Origin: Hypholoma sublateritium FD-334 SS-4
Taxonomy: Eukaryota; Basidiomycota; Agaricomycetes; Agaricales; Strophariaceae
Direction of reading: 5' to 3'
Assembly (NCBI GenBank): GCA_000827495.1
Contig: KN817548.1
Span: forward strand, 201,301-265,300
Length of the DNA stretch: 64,000 bases
Positions 23,614 to 36,201 of the stretch are shown piece after piece; positions within the stretch are counted from its first letter, which is position 1, and each line of letters starts with the position of its first letter. Below the pieces are notes generated by a model. It saw only the letters and a list, made by a program, of their open reading frames with translations, did not search any database and had not been told where the DNA came from. A program made the position numbers and the translations under genes.

Positions 23614-26355
23614 ACGAGCAAGATGGCCCAGGAGTACCGGTATACGACTCTTGGGACTTTGTATGTTGGTTTGGAATATGTATGATTCAGAGTAAATAAA
23701 TGTACATGTAAGTTTTCTAATTACAAAGTTTCAGGTATCAGCCCTGCCAACCTGCATGAAAGTATGCGAACGTTGTGTCGCCTGTACTCTACATCTCGTT
23801 GATCATGCATCTCAGGCTCAATAAAAAAAGCTCTGTACTGCACAGGCGTAGCCATGTTCAATTGCTGGCGATGGACGCGTAGCATATATGTACGACCCGC
23901 GCACGGGCATTCCGCGGGGCAGCGCGCCCGATGAGAATTGCCAGCGCGTCGGAGTCGGCCCACATTCTGACTCATGCAGTGCATCGTTGAGCGTGTCAAG
24001 CGAACTGATAATTGTCACGCTCTGCGGAGCCCATTCGCAAAGGACACAAGACATGAGTATAATGACTCTAGTCAGCATGCGGTGTTCGATTCTGTGGCCG
24101 CCGGATCCATTCACGCTCCTGGGTTCGTTCAGCCCAGCGCATGGGTCAGACATTCTGGCGCTGCCAGTGTGGAGGATCGTGTGTACGTAGCGGCGGGACC
24201 TTTGTACTTAACGGCGGGACTTTAGTCACAAGCAACATCTCCTCGTCTGAGCAGATTGTCACTTGCGGAAACGGGCGTACAGGGTGAAAGGAGCAGCGCA
24301 GTAGAGGAGGAAGGTGCATTCACTTCGGGCGCACCACACCTGCTCGCCGCAACACATCCAATCCGCACAGGACACCGCCCGTTATGTGCGATAGAACTGA
24401 ATACAGGAACGAGCTGTCCCAGACATGGTGTAACGCCGCAGTAGAAAAGGCGGACGGGGCGGGATACAGGAAGAAGAAGGCAAGGTTGGCAAAAGGTTGG
24501 AGGAACTGGAAGACATATTTTTTATTTTTGGACCTGCCACGTGCTTTTATGATGATTGTTCCCACGGACACGTCGTTGATTATGGACGCGCGTCGCGGAC
24601 ATTCAAGTTGTCGACGACTCGGACGCGACAGTCCCGACCTCCCAGCTTTCTACCACCTTTGAGGGCCTTTGCGCTGGTATTTGGCTGTGTTCTTTCACTC
24701 TACATTCCGTCATTTTATTGCCCCACTTCCTCCTTCTTACCACCACCGAACCTAGGCCATGGCTACCGTTACGGATATCGATCTGACTTGCCTTCCTGCT
24801 TCGCCGCCCCACAACCGACCACCAAGCGCAGACGAAGATTATTCTTGCACATCTAGAGCATACATTCACCACCGCACTGATTAAGGTCGACTGCGCGTTA
24901 CCACTCGTGTTTGATCATCGGTGCTATTGTACTGGCTCCCAACGCCGTCGGCAGTTGTTCGTGAAGAGTTCAGAGCCGCTCTGGTGCTACCTGGACCTGA
25001 TCTCTTCAGTCTCGTCCCGCTCGTGTACTCCGTGCTTGTGTGCACTACTTGCTGCCCTATCAATGCATTTCAGGGCGGATATCTAACTACATGTATGCGC
25101 GCTGATCAGAGCGGACAGTACTGGATATGCATAGATCTGGAGAACTGGGGAACTGGGGTGCCCGATAGCCGTTGTATGTGGGAAACAGAGCCTCGGATAC
25201 ACGATCGTCCGTCCGTGAGGCTTGGCTACTCGTGGTGGCGCGAGCATGTATTACTCCTCAGTAAACGCGGGTCGCGCGTCCAGTTGGGTGGCGACTCGCC
25301 TTCCAAAGCATCCGTCGTTGTTCAGGACCAGTGCGTAGGCGAGTTCTGCGAGTAAGCGGCAGTAAACCAAAATTGGCTCCATATTCGCATGGTCTAACCG
25401 TCTACGCTACCACAGGAGACATTGATAGCCTATTTCGCTTTTCACTCTCCTCTTCCTTGTCGTCCACCACTCTGGATTGCTAGTTCCCTTGGGATGACGC
25501 CCATCTGCCGAAGAATCTGTATCATCGTGAGTGGCTAAATATATCACCGAGCACGAAACGTACGCTTGGGGAGTTAACGCAGGCATCGTGAACAGAGATA
25601 CAAAGGGAATGAAAGCCCTGCTCTGAGTACTGCAGGTACCACTTATCCTTGTCTTAACACCCAGAAACTATTCGTTATTTACATGAGCGTCACATTCGCA
25701 GGATGCTGTACCCCGACCGACGATCACAGCGATCTCGCTGCACACATAGCACCTGTGGCAACGATTCTGTCGACATCGCTGCGCTGCAGACCATTCTGTG
25801 CAGAGTCTCAGATACTGGCGTGACCTGGTACTGTTCATGTTTTTTTAAAAATCGTTTATTAACTCTCTTCTAGTTTTCATATAAGCATATACCGCCATGA
25901 CCGATGTCCCTGTACTCAAAATGAAGTTGATTACCATTTGCGTCGATATCATCAACGATCCTACTGCAGGACGCGTCTATGGTCAAGCTGTCTTCCCTCT
26001 CAGCGTCAAATTCAATTTTAGCGGCCCAGCTGTTCTTGCACGGTACACAAACATAAATTCTATCTTAGTGAGGCCGTCTTTTCCCAGCTAAAAATAGAAG
26101 AAGGCGCTTAACGTACCCAACCAGAATGACGATGCACCCTGCGGTGAGATCACATCTTCGAAGAAAGTCATCTATGCTTTAGCATGCTGTAGGCAATTTT
26201 TCTCGTTCCCTCAATGCCTTTATAGCAATGATATCTGGTATTGGTACAACGGGTTTACGAATATGACGGATAAATAGATCGTACATAACTGTTGCATAGA
26301 TATTCAGCAAAGACTTATGTCTCCCCACTACATGATTATTAACTACGACAATTGT
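23614..26355. other. gene-poor 2.7-kb interval
   Basis: Overlapping frames of 60-144 codons occur on both strands (the longest at 24921-25355 plus), but none has a recognisable domain, a clean signal peptide or conserved exon partners. A short frame at 25897-26091 begins MTDVPVLKMKLITICVD and is also unsupported. A young gene or eroded fragments could be present, but I cannot support one. Confidence 0.4.
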
Positions 26356-27626
26356 TCATACCACGCCAACGGAGCCCATACTACTCAAGCCCTTTGATTG
26401 CAGTTCCAAGTTGGAATTGGCCTTGAATGTGCCTAGCGCGATCTCCGGGCTGCTGCTATCGTACGCAGTGTTGCTACCATTACCAGACGAATGTTGCGGG
26501 GGTCTCCCGTATTTCATTTCTGACATGTTTGACTGCGAGATGGTTTCGTTTGTCCACGCCCTCCCACGAGCAACTCTCATGATGATGAGCGTCGTAGACA
26601 TGCACTGTAGTGAGAGCCTCAGCCACACACTTTTATCCGGAGAGTTACGAAACACACCTGGACCTGAGTCAACAGAGGAATAAAAAGAAGGGCTGCTGTG
26701 CTCTGTAGCGTATACAGAACCAGGAATATTATAGAAATTATACCGTAGGGCACGGCGGACTCCAACAACATGGACACGACCGAGGTATAAGTACGTCCGT
26801 GGCGCGATCCTAAGGCCTTCGTGATCTTGTAGCGCATGTACAGAAGGCGGGTGACAAGAAGCCCAGTGAGGAGAATGTTAAGACCCATGAGAATGGAGAA
26901 GTACGGAAGAGAGAAGTTCAGTGTCGTATGAGCCCAGAGACTGGATTGAGGCTGCGCTGCCTGGAGAACAAACAGAGCGCCAAGGACTAGAAAATAGGCC
27001 CAATTAGATCCACGTTTAATGGTCGCCGTAGATTAATTGCTCTCACTTGACATGGCCAGCCACGTTAGAATGGGGACGACGATTACATACCACATGCGAT
27101 AGACGACATGCACTCGATAAATCTAGAAAACGTTTATAATAAAGCTCTGTTTGGAAAACAAGGCAAAGATATGACAAACTTACTAGTAACGAGTCAGTCA
27201 GGAAGCCTACGATAATCGAAAATGAACTTCCGACTGTGTTAACAGTAATAGCTTGCTCTTGAAGCAAGAACATGAGTGGACCACCGGGGAATCCACGATA
27301 GTCGATCCAGGCCATTTCGTTAAACTTCATGTTGATAGAGATATTAATGCTGCCACATGCAAACAGAATTAGAACGAGGATAGCCCATTTAGCATTCTTC
27401 TTCATGTTCCTTTCTTTGGCGAGGTAGTACAGGCATGCAAATAGTGAAATGATATGCATTCCTGATAATCAAGTGGAATGTCAATGGAGTGCAGACACCG
27501 ATGTACATTGGGCGAATTACCATAGCCTATAAGTCCCACATTTACGGCGATGTAGTTGGCACGCTCAAACCACAAGAGTGCGGCAGGCTCTTGGGTAGCA
27601 TACTGACTGAGATCAGACGTACTCAT
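26356..27626 (-). CDS. multi-pass integral membrane protein, paralog 1
   Basis: Five exons joined by short introns give an uninterrupted frame from MSTSDLSQYATQEPAALLWF (27626) to the stop at 26356. About seven hydrophobic segments are visible, including ANYIAVNVGLIGYG, WAILVLILFACGSINISI, WYVIVVPILTWLAM, FSILMGLNILLTGLLVTRL, YGIISIIFLVLYTLQS and LLFIPLLTQV. The cytosolic tail is polar and Ser-rich after IIMRVARGRAW. Helix number, the ES.xPyG motif and the tail place it in a large agaricomycete family of unnamed seven-helix proteins of unknown function, sometimes compared with receptors. A paralog with the same exon plan lies at 32989-34172. Splice joins preserve phase throughout, so the gene looks intact. 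Confidence in the model is good; function is unknown. Confidence 0.8.
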
Positions 27627-29294
27627 CGCCTGAGCCACGTAGGAAGAGTGGGTCTAAGGAAACCATATTCTACCGTTCTAGATATATATACCCCAGTGTA
27701 GATCATCTATTCATAAATTGCAATCAGCGGTTGAGATGTGTCGCAAAATGATGTGAGACAGAAATCGTGATGAATGATAGCGTTCTCTAGCCTCTTGCCC
27801 CGCTCATTTGGATTCCTACTATGATATTTGGATATCTCAGATATATCCTGAAACGGGTACAAATAATAATGTCAGAGTCTCGTATAAACTCACGACAGAG
27901 CCAGAGCTTCCACGATGCAATTGATATCCCATATCCGATATCAGCGACACAACGTGAAGCAAATGCCAACGTAAAGGTCAAGCTGTTACCACGACGCTGC
28001 CCTAGGGAGTGACAGTGGGCGCAAGCGCGTGTTGCCTAAGTCCCCTCAATCAAATGGAAGCCATGATACCCAGGCAAGCTATTTTTGTATGATTATCAAG
28101 CTCCCGGGTTGGGTGCGATACTTAATACTAAGTATTCTTACCGTATGGCCAGTGTTTCCATGTCACTGCATGGGATGCCAGGCAATGTCAACATCAAAGA
28201 TAGATGTTATACAGGATGTATTTGGATTGGCCAAAATTGGGAGTTCACTAAAGCTGCGGACTGGACACTGAGTCCCAAGAATATTAGTTGATGTTGAATG
28301 AGGGTCTGCCATAGTACCAAATAATCATAATACCTTTAGATGGAACCCTGGTCACTACAGTCGAAGCGGCGCTCGTGATCGGCGACGTGCACACGAGCTG
28401 ACAGGCAGTGCGATTCTGATCGGAAACACCATGCTACATACTGCTTTACCAATGTTCCACGCAAATGCATTGAGAAGGGTATTTGATGCAATTATATTTG
28501 GAAGGACTTGTAAGTCGTAACTTCTGGGGACACGAAGTGATGAGTGACCTCCGCGGAGGGTTTCAATCCCGATTACTTGGATTAATCGCGCACCGATACT
28601 CAGGCAGAAGTTGGACAGAAGATTATATAAAGCTGTTCACCGATTGGCGATCGAGTGACAGCCAGTGACCACTGAAGCTGAAGTACTGACCGGTGAATTG
28701 ATGAGCTGCCATTTACTGGGTAAAAGTACTATAAATAGTAATACCCAAGCCAGAGACTCTTCAGAAGCAAACTTATCAGTCCTCTCCAGCTGTTCATCGA
28801 TATCATCGACCACTGTGACATCAGCTATTTCCTGTGCTATTCCCAGGTCGTACGTGTACTTTAGGCGATAAATGCATAAGGCCTTATTGCTTTTTCACAT
28901 CAATCGAGGAGAACTTCTTCGGAGTCTGAGCCTGTCTGAGCCCACAAAAACCTCGCTTAGATGGTATGTATAGTGGCCAAGTAACCGGAGATTGCACAAT
29001 GCATCGAGATAAGAAAACACCTGTTTTTTGATCAACTTGATGAAACGGAAAGCCTCCGTTGTGCCCGCATAGTCGGCTATCACGCGCATGCTTCAAGGTG
29101 CAAAATTACCATTTTGTACGCTTCAGTCAATTACCTACATGCCGTCTCAAACTTCTGATCAAATGTTGTCTGTATCAGGGGACTAGGCTATCACACAGAA
29201 TATCAATCTCCACAGAAAAATAGGCATACTGGTCGGGCCAAAGTTGGATGTTCAATTCGATAAAACAGTTGCGAGATAGGTTGTACTTTATCTA
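27627..29294. other. intergenic interval
   Basis: AT-rich, with only short frames on both strands and no domain or signal peptide. It contains the promoter of membrane paralog 1 and the 3' flank of the peptidase-like gene. No gene supported. Confidence 0.5.
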
Positions 29295-30232
29295 CTAAGT
29301 CAAGAAATCCGACACAAGCTTCATGTACCGATCTTGCTCCTCAATAAATGGAGAATGACTAGAATTCTCGAATGTGACCCATTTAACCTTCTGAATATTG
29401 TCGAAGAAAGGCTTCACGACGAAGTCTTGCGAAATGTCCTTCTTTCCGTTGATAACAAACGTTGGTACGCGAACGAGGTGAAGGCGATCGATAATGGTCC
29501 AATTCTGCAGAACCCTATCACGCTGGCGTCAGGACATGCTAAACAGGTAAATTTATGGTACACATACGGAGCGGAGGCAACTGTAGGATCTCCATCGGCG
29601 CCGAAGACCTGTTCTAAGGTGTACCAGTATGACTCAGGGACAGGGCGAATGACACATCCGTGGACAGCATGAAATTCTTTCAACGCCTCGAAGAACTTGG
29701 CCGGCTCCTTCATGCCCCCCATCATACCCTGCTTCACTTTGTCAGGGAACGCGGAGAGGAGCTGTCCGTTGGACTGATTCCAGAGACTGGACGCCGCGAG
29801 TGAACTCGAAAGGACTATTCTCTTGAGCCCAGCGGGCTGTCTTCGGACTTCGAACTCCGTTGCGAGAATCCCGCCCCAAGAATGGCCTACAAGCGCGAAG
29901 TCGTCCTGAATCTTGAAGTGGTTAAGCAGATTGACCAGCTCATCGATGAACAAATCGATCGTCCAAAAGGTCGGAGGTTTGTCCTTCAAGTGGGTCGATT
30001 TGGCGTTGCCGAGTTGATCATACAAGATGACTGGGATATCGTATTTGACTGCGAGATCAGCGAATGGGACGAGGTAGTCGTGGCACAGACCGGGCCCCCC
30101 ATGAAGAACAACCACGGGAGTGCGCTTGCTGTTTTCCAAGTCGCCGAAGCGCTTGAAGTAGGTCTGGTGCGTCTCATCCTGATACACAAAATCTATCTTC
30201 CCGTCTACATATTTAGGGCCTTCAGACGACAT
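29295..30232 (-). CDS. proline iminopeptidase-like alpha/beta hydrolase (S33 family)
   Basis: A prolyl aminopeptidase-type alpha/beta hydrolase, predicted to release N-terminal proline from peptides. It shows the oxyanion-hole motif VVLHGGPGLCHDYL, the nucleophile elbow LVGHSWGGILATEF, and, after a short intron at about 29545-29590, VPTFVINGKKDISQDFV with the late acid and FENSSHSPFIEEQDRYM with the catalytic His. The stop is at 29295-29297. Translating straight through the intron would lose the His region, so the intron matters; its exact donor is uncertain because the only phase-0 site is weak. The start is placed at MSSEGPKYVDG (30232). An in-frame Met 44 codons upstream (30364) would add a basic, Ser-rich presequence that might act as a mitochondrial signal. 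About 295 residues, typical for the family. Confidence 0.85.
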
Positions 30233-30889
30233 GCTGAACTGTAAGGGCATACTCCTGCAGTTAGACAATATGTACTCCGTGGCGGTGGTATGGAACCTAC
30301 CCAACGGCGAAATGGATTGCGTTTGACTGGAAAGAGGTTTGAAAACGGACGTCGAAGCATACAAAGTGGGGACTTGACGGGAGCAGGTAAGGTTATAGCA
30401 CGGGTTAAAATGCTAAAACGTCTGGGCCAGCACTTAGAATAGGCGTCGCAGCATTCATGCTAACTCGGCGTGTGAAATGAATTCATAAGTAGAACCACCT
30501 TTGCATAATCACCTTGCATATGGTGTGTTCGGGATCGATCACTCACTGCGCATCGGTGACAGCCATCATCACGCCGCCCATCCACCCTCAAACTTGCTTC
30601 TGTTCGTCGAGGTGAGATCGAAGACCTATCACAGAGCTTCTAATCCACGGGGACCCCCAAAACAGTGGCGAATAGCGGAGCGTGGATAAGAATCGGTCAT
30701 GGACGGACGTGTGAGGGTTAGGGGATCCAAGGAGCGCTTGTGTAAAAGTACTTACCAGCGCGAAGGGCCATCCAGAGGTGTCAGCTGACATGTCGGACTT
30801 TTAATTGGCAACCCTGTGGGTATTGAATTAATTCTATGGTAAATCATTGAGGTCGCCCCCATCCTGAACTTCAGCTTCGCCCTTCAAAA
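30233..30889. other. divergent intergenic region
   Basis: Between the minus-strand hydrolase and the plus-strand membrane protein. The first 130 bases are open in the hydrolase frame and may be its N-terminal extension. No other gene seen. Confidence 0.5.
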
Positions 30890-31819
30890 ATGCAAGGTCA
30901 TTATAGGCTACTTGAGAGCTCCGAAGACGCTAATGAGCCCTACGAAGACCCGCCTGTGTCTTCAAGGATCAGGAAGCGTCATGACGAGCGTGGTAAGAGC
31001 CTTGCCAATATACTTAATTGATCTTCAGATATTGAGCATACATATTACTCTGCAGGCAGCGATAAAATATTTTTCTGCGCATGTATCGCAACCTTGTGCA
31101 CCACAGCAATTTCGATGGCCTTGATTCTGAGTTCATTTTTATACGGATTTCCAGATAGTAGATCTTCCACAGCGAGGTTGCGAGTCTCCAGAGAAACCTT
31201 TCGGAGGCCCAGTGTATACATTAATCTGGAAAAAGTGCTAGCCAAACATAACAGCACCTTCCCCCCATTGTTCAATTTTCCACAAATGGTGTACCAGATT
31301 TCCTCGCGTAATCGAAGAATGACAGAGGACGACAGAGGCTTGGTGACGCACATTGGCGTTGTATACCCGGATGACCGACATATATACATTAGTCCAAAGG
31401 TAATCCAGAGCCAGTCAGATGTTTTACGGACACTAATTTTTATCTAGATATCAACCATAGTTCAATTTCGGCACCTTGACTATGGGATGGAAAATTGTTC
31501 ATTGATTTATACCGTACCTTTGCTTACGTCAAAATTCAATCCGAACGCTATTGTACTCAATTCAAGCATCATCGATGTTTGGGCTCTCGACACCGTGGTA
31601 GAGATTTCAAGGCACATAGGCGACACTTGGAAGTATGCACCGAAAAGAACAAAGAAGCTGGCCACCCTATCTATGTCGAATAATTCCTATTCCTTTCATT
31701 GTCGATCAAACGAATTCAGCACCTTTGAGCTATCATGTTCGTCGAGTGCTACCTCGCTATGTCAGGTTGACTTCTGGCAAGACCAGAGAGCAACTCCTAT
31801 TGGAGGCGAGTCGATATAA
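30890..31819 (+). CDS. type II membrane protein of a basidiomycete family, unknown function
   Basis: Three exons (30890-30992, 31056-31399, 31448-31819) join in phase to about 272 residues. A short polar, acidic N-tail (MQGHYRLLESSEDANEPYED) leads to one transmembrane helix (ACIATLCTTAISMALILSSF) and a luminal or extracellular domain. The domain includes VYINLEKVLAKHN, HIGVVYPDDRHIYISPK and ISTIVQFRHLDYGMENCSL, ending in a Cys-containing strand-rich region (FELSCSSSATSLCQVDFWQD). The layout matches a common agaricomycete family of single-pass proteins without an assigned activity. It has the same topology as the UstYa-like proteins 4 kb downstream but lacks their HxxHC motifs, so I do not count it as one of them. 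Confidence 0.75.
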
Positions 31820-32988
31820 AGCTTCGCTGAAATTGTGTACTCACTTTAAAGGCAGGAATACATATAGTACAGCGACAGAATGATAATCTGGGAAAATAAG
31901 CAATAAGGGACTTCAACAGGCTGTGTTCCACTGGGAGGGCGGCTGCATAGGGTACTCTGTGTATTTGAATATCATGGCCAAGAGCACCTTTGACATGTTT
32001 ACTTCTGAAATATTGAAGTCTGTCTGCATTTCTGAGGTTTAAATATTGTTTGAATAGTGCGTCCGACTCGTCACTCGCGCATCGTCCACTGACAATCCTC
32101 CGCCACCCATTGTGATATAAGAGCGCATTCTGCTCAAATTCCGCTTTCTCGCTGAACGCCTCTAATATTACCGCTCAGGCGCGTTCCGTGTACCACGAAC
32201 GCTGACACCAAGCTGCGCACGAGCAACGAGCGTAGTACTACAACAACTTTTGAATCACTTGCCAAATGCGTTGCAAATGCCGAGTTGCCGGGACGAGCGC
32301 ACCTACTCCCACGCGATCAAATTTAACAAATCCGAGTGCAACGTCCGCGTCACTGCGCTTGACGTGCGCGGTATCAAGCCCGGTATATGAGGGTCGCACC
32401 AGGTCCCCCAGTGTCATGCTGTTGATATGAGAATGGTTGTGTGACTTCAACGTCCAGAGTGAGTGAGGCATCCGGCGGGCGTGGCCGCTGTCGTCAGCGC
32501 TCCGGGCCCGCCGGAAGGAGCGCAATGCGCATGCCCAGGTACGTCTTGGTACGTGGTCATTGGGTGGGAGGGTGTCGCTCGGAGTGGCGCAGCGGCTTGG
32601 TTATAGGATATTAGGATTGTAGTGCTTGAGTAAATCGAGAGACGTCGAAAGGTGTACCGCAGGCCGGCTGTTTTCTAGCGCGCGATCGAACCTTGAAACG
32701 CGAGCGGTGTGTTGTAGATGGTGCGCGGCGCTCGAGCTTCGTCGGATGAGCCATCGCTCGCTCGCCCCGCGCTCTGCCGCGTATATAGCTGAGTACTTGA
32801 CCCAAACGCAGTGCTGGTTCACCGTCACCTAATTTTAAGGACCTTGGACTGCCAGTATTATAATACCTGTTTCTGGCTACATGAAATTCATTGGGAATAT
32901 CCATGAACCTGAACTTAGGCTGCGATACATTGTACTCATGTATTTGTCTCGGGACTTGAAGAATACATATTTCGGCGTATATAAATGC
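31820..32988. other. intergenic interval
   Basis: A GC-richer patch lies at about 32200-32800, with overlapping short frames on both strands that look like mutual shadows. No domain or exon structure supports a gene. Confidence 0.45.
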
Positions 32989-34172
32989 TTATACATATCG
33001 ACCAGCGTTCTTAGCCATACCAGAGTCTCCACCAATAACATTCAGAGAGACGTCCTGAGCGATGTTATTACCGTCCGCAAATGGATTTTCTGGGTATGTA
33101 AGCGGTAATGTGCGGAGGCGCCGGACTACCTCCACGGACCATCCATGACCTTGAATGATACGAAGGACGATTAATCCAGGCATGATAGCCTACAGAAGAG
33201 ATTATTATGGTGAAATGATGGACAAGAATAATACGCACCATGACCTGAACCATTAGAGGAAGGAATAAGATCGATGATATCTTCTGAAACCCAAAAAGTA
33301 CGATAAAAACAAGTGAGATGAGACCAGACGGCAATGCAGATTCTACAATCAATGCTTCAATTCCTGTAAAATGTTTCCCCAGATCATTTGCGGTTACGCA
33401 AAGTTGACGGCGTAGTTCCAAAAGACGTGGAACAAGGATGATAGTGATGAAAATGTTTAGCGCCGTCGCTAAAGATACATAAGGCACGGAAAATTGGATT
33501 GCGGCAGAGTCGCTCAGGAAAGCAATATTTTCCGGTTTTGTGAGCTGGATTGCATGGAATGCAGACATAACTAGTGCAGAAGTCATTAGAATTAAAACCC
33601 CAATAACGTGAGAGTGAGGGAATATTTACTCACCGATCGAGCTGAGCAAAATCAAGCATAATATTCCGGTAACAATCGTGCGCTTCCACAGACTATGAAT
33701 GCGATAAATCTAGCATTTCCTCAATTTTAGAATCAACAAAAAACAACAGTAGAGCTTTACCATGAAGATATCCGCAAAGATAACCATTATGATGGACGTA
33801 GCCACAGCGCCGACATTAGCAGGGTTGGATTGCTGCTCTGTCAGGAATGCGGCTGGGCCATTTAGATAGCCAGCATTGTCAATGAAAGCTAGCTGATTGA
33901 AGTGCAAAGAACAGGCAATATTTGCCGTTCCTAACACGAATAGAGCGCTGATAAATGGAAGCCATTTCAAGTTCTCAGAATTTTTCTTTCGTGCTATAGC
34001 AGTGGTACACTTGTATAACACGGTGAGATTGATACCTGTCTCGAGTGCTGGTGAGTCTCCCTTTCGAAAAACGAGTGCATGGATACCAACCATATCCTAT
34101 AGCTCCTAGGATGGTAGCTGCATTCGCCGCTTGCTGGTACCAGAGGAGGTCTGAAGGACTGGGAGAAGACAT
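32989..34172 (-). CDS. multi-pass integral membrane protein, paralog 2
   Basis: Paralog of the gene at 26356-27626 with the same exon plan. The first exon starts at MSSPSPSDLLWYQQAANAAT (34172) and ends in GAIGYG; the second resumes with INLTVLYKCTTA and WLPFISALFVLGTANIACSL. A conserved mid-protein loop reads FIDNAGYLNGPAAFL, compared with WIDYRGFPGGPLMFL in paralog 1. Later helices include YVSLATALNIFITIILVP and PSGLISLVFIVLFGF, with LIVESALP before the latter. The final exon gives IMPGLIVLRIIQGHGW and a polar tail that stops at 32989. About seven hydrophobic segments are present. Intact by eye; function unknown. Sequence divergence between the two copies is high, so the duplication is not recent. 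Confidence 0.78.
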
Positions 34173-34971
34173 TTAGAAAAGGGGGGGTGAACCAAGCTTT
34201 CACGAAGTAACATCAGAGTTAGGACCGTCAATTTTATTAATTTGGACTCACCGTCGCCCGAGATCTGCACTGCCAGCCCTGCGAACATTGGATATTCATA
34301 TCTTGTATTCTGATTAGAACCATTCAGGCCGAGTAGTACGGTAAAGTTATAACTCACTAAGTATCTGTGCTTCGATGCTGCGCCACATCAAGAATCTCAG
34401 AAGGTTGCGGGAGTTAGCAAGTCAGATTTGCGTACGTGTGGGCAAATGGACCCCGTAACCTAGGTTTGATTGTTTGTTGTTCACATTCATGACAGGCGCC
34501 GTTCCGAACTATTTATAGAATTCACACGAACCACAATTTGGCAGGAGCACACCTGAGCACACACATGGCGTGTCAGTTGTGTGCTGATAGCGACCGGGGA
34601 ACTTGGTTCGATCTCAACGGACTCATCGGTAGTTATGAATATCGAATAATAAACTTCGATTGAAAGGGGTACTGGCTGGCACTGGTTTTTAGGCCTGCAG
34701 TGAGCGTGCGTGGGCGTGTGCGTGCCAGTGGGCTAGTGAATAGCAGATGTGAGTGTGTGGACGTGCACTGAACCTTGCGCCGCGTGACTTGTTCCGAGCA
34801 TGCGTATGCCGTCCATGTAAGCATAGGACTGTTTAGAGGACATTTGACCATACCATAATTAACCAGTTAAATAATTCATCTCTGGCAAAGGTATGACAAT
34901 ATCGCGTAGAAGCTATAGTTCTCAATTGGAGGCCAAGAAACCATAGGTACAACTCGTAATATTACGAATGA
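34173..34971. other. intergenic interval
   Basis: Promoter side of membrane paralog 2 and 3' flank of the first UstYa-like gene. Short frames only, including one at 34106-34357 that overlaps exon 1 of paralog 2. No gene supported. Confidence 0.5.
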
Positions 34972-35725
34972 TCAGTTGGAATGTACAACACTAATCTCAG
35001 ATGCCGCAAAACCAGCTGCCTTGTCTTTCCATGTTTCGTAGTTCTCCTCTGCAAAAGTTCGTACTTCTACCCAATCCCGACACTCGTGAGTTACTCCTGT
35101 CCCATATGCCGCTTGAGTCTTTCGGCCGTCAGTGTTCTCAGCCGAAAAGGCAGGTTCAAGGGTGATATCCGCACTGCAAAGCACCATTTGCCGAAGATAC
35201 GAAAGGCAGTGCATGACATGCATTTCGTCGTGCTCCAGACGTGACGCATTCCGATGCTCACCACCGAGCATCTTGCGGAACCCGTTTAGGCAATGGAGTT
35301 GATGGTACATAGAAATGGCGTAGTAATTCTCTCCGTCGCCGATTTTGACAAATCCGTGGCCGGCTGGAGTGACGGACGCCCAATCGTTGTCGTCATACAT
35401 CCCATAGCGCTCAGAATCAGCGACCTCGAGCGCAACAGTCTGAAGATTGATTGGAAGTTTTGCTGGGGAGTTGTCGGTGAATAAAAAAGGCGTAGCTGCG
35501 AGAGAAGGCGTTCAACACAGGGGACTACATAGTTTATGCATTGAAGAAAAATAACATACGCCAACTCAGAGAATCACACGACACGAATGCAATGCTGATT
35601 CCGTTAAGAATGAGGGAAAGTATAAACGCCAATGCTCCGGCGTAGACGACCTTGGCTGGAAGAACAAAGTATTGCGTCTGTTGGGATTGAGAGGTCATTG
35701 GTTTCACTTCAATAACTTTGCGCAT
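34972..35725 (-). CDS. UstYa-family (DUF3328) oxidase-like protein 1
   Basis: Single-pass type II membrane protein of the UstYa/DUF3328 family. In ascomycetes such proteins modify ribosomal peptides in the secretory pathway (ustiloxin, cyclochlorotine). Exon 1 (35725-35560) encodes a polar tail and the helix VVYAGALAFILSLILNGISI. A 64-nt intron (35496-35559) joins in phase to LFTDNSPAKLPINLQTVALE. Both family metal-binding-type motifs are intact: HQLHC in YAISMYHQLHCLNGF and HVMHC followed by LSYLRQMVLCSADITLEP. The C-terminal signature THECRDWVEVRTFAEENYE is also present. A second Met nine codons downstream (35698) may be the real start. About 230 residues, normal for the family. Substrate unknown. 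Confidence 0.88.
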
Positions 35726-36201
35726 GGTTTGATTTCACGCCCTTATCATTGTTATTAGGTCGCCCACCTGTGTTGGTGGAACACCGGAAGTGTAGAGATA
35801 TATGATGCCGATAGTGATCGTTAATCGAGATCTGTTCTGTGTGTCCATAAATTACTTATTTAACCCATACAAACCCGACTATGTAGGCTTCTCGTCAGTC
35901 GGCTATCGAGTCTTCTTCAATTGAGATTCGGACGCCCGATGAGCAAAATTTAGAACGTGTGAAACTCTGGAAAGCAGGCTTTGCATCCGAAAGCCTGTTG
36001 CTCAGCGCTCAGCATTTATTAGTATTCGGGTTTCAAGTTCAAACTTCAAGTCTGCTTGATCTTGGCTTGATCCTGTATTATTAATAAAACTTAGTCTACC
36101 CCGAGATGCAGTTGCAGCCATCAACGAGCGTACTTACTAGGCTGCAGGCGTGATTTTCTGATTTACCGTCCGTAACCCGTTCCTCCAGCCACTACGTCAG
36201 G
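35726..36201. other. divergent promoter region between UstYa-like genes 1 and 2
   Basis: A 476-bp head-to-head spacer that could serve both flanking genes. I found no open frame with a signal peptide in it. Confidence 0.55.

Noticed and set aside
24921..25355. 144-codon plus-strand frame in the gene-poor interval
   Set aside because: Its composition is ordinary, it has no homology that I recognise, and there is no supporting exon or promoter signal.
30890..31819. Type II membrane protein as a fifth full UstYa-family member
   Set aside because: Same topology, but no HxxHC motif and no LRQ..LC or C.DW signature.
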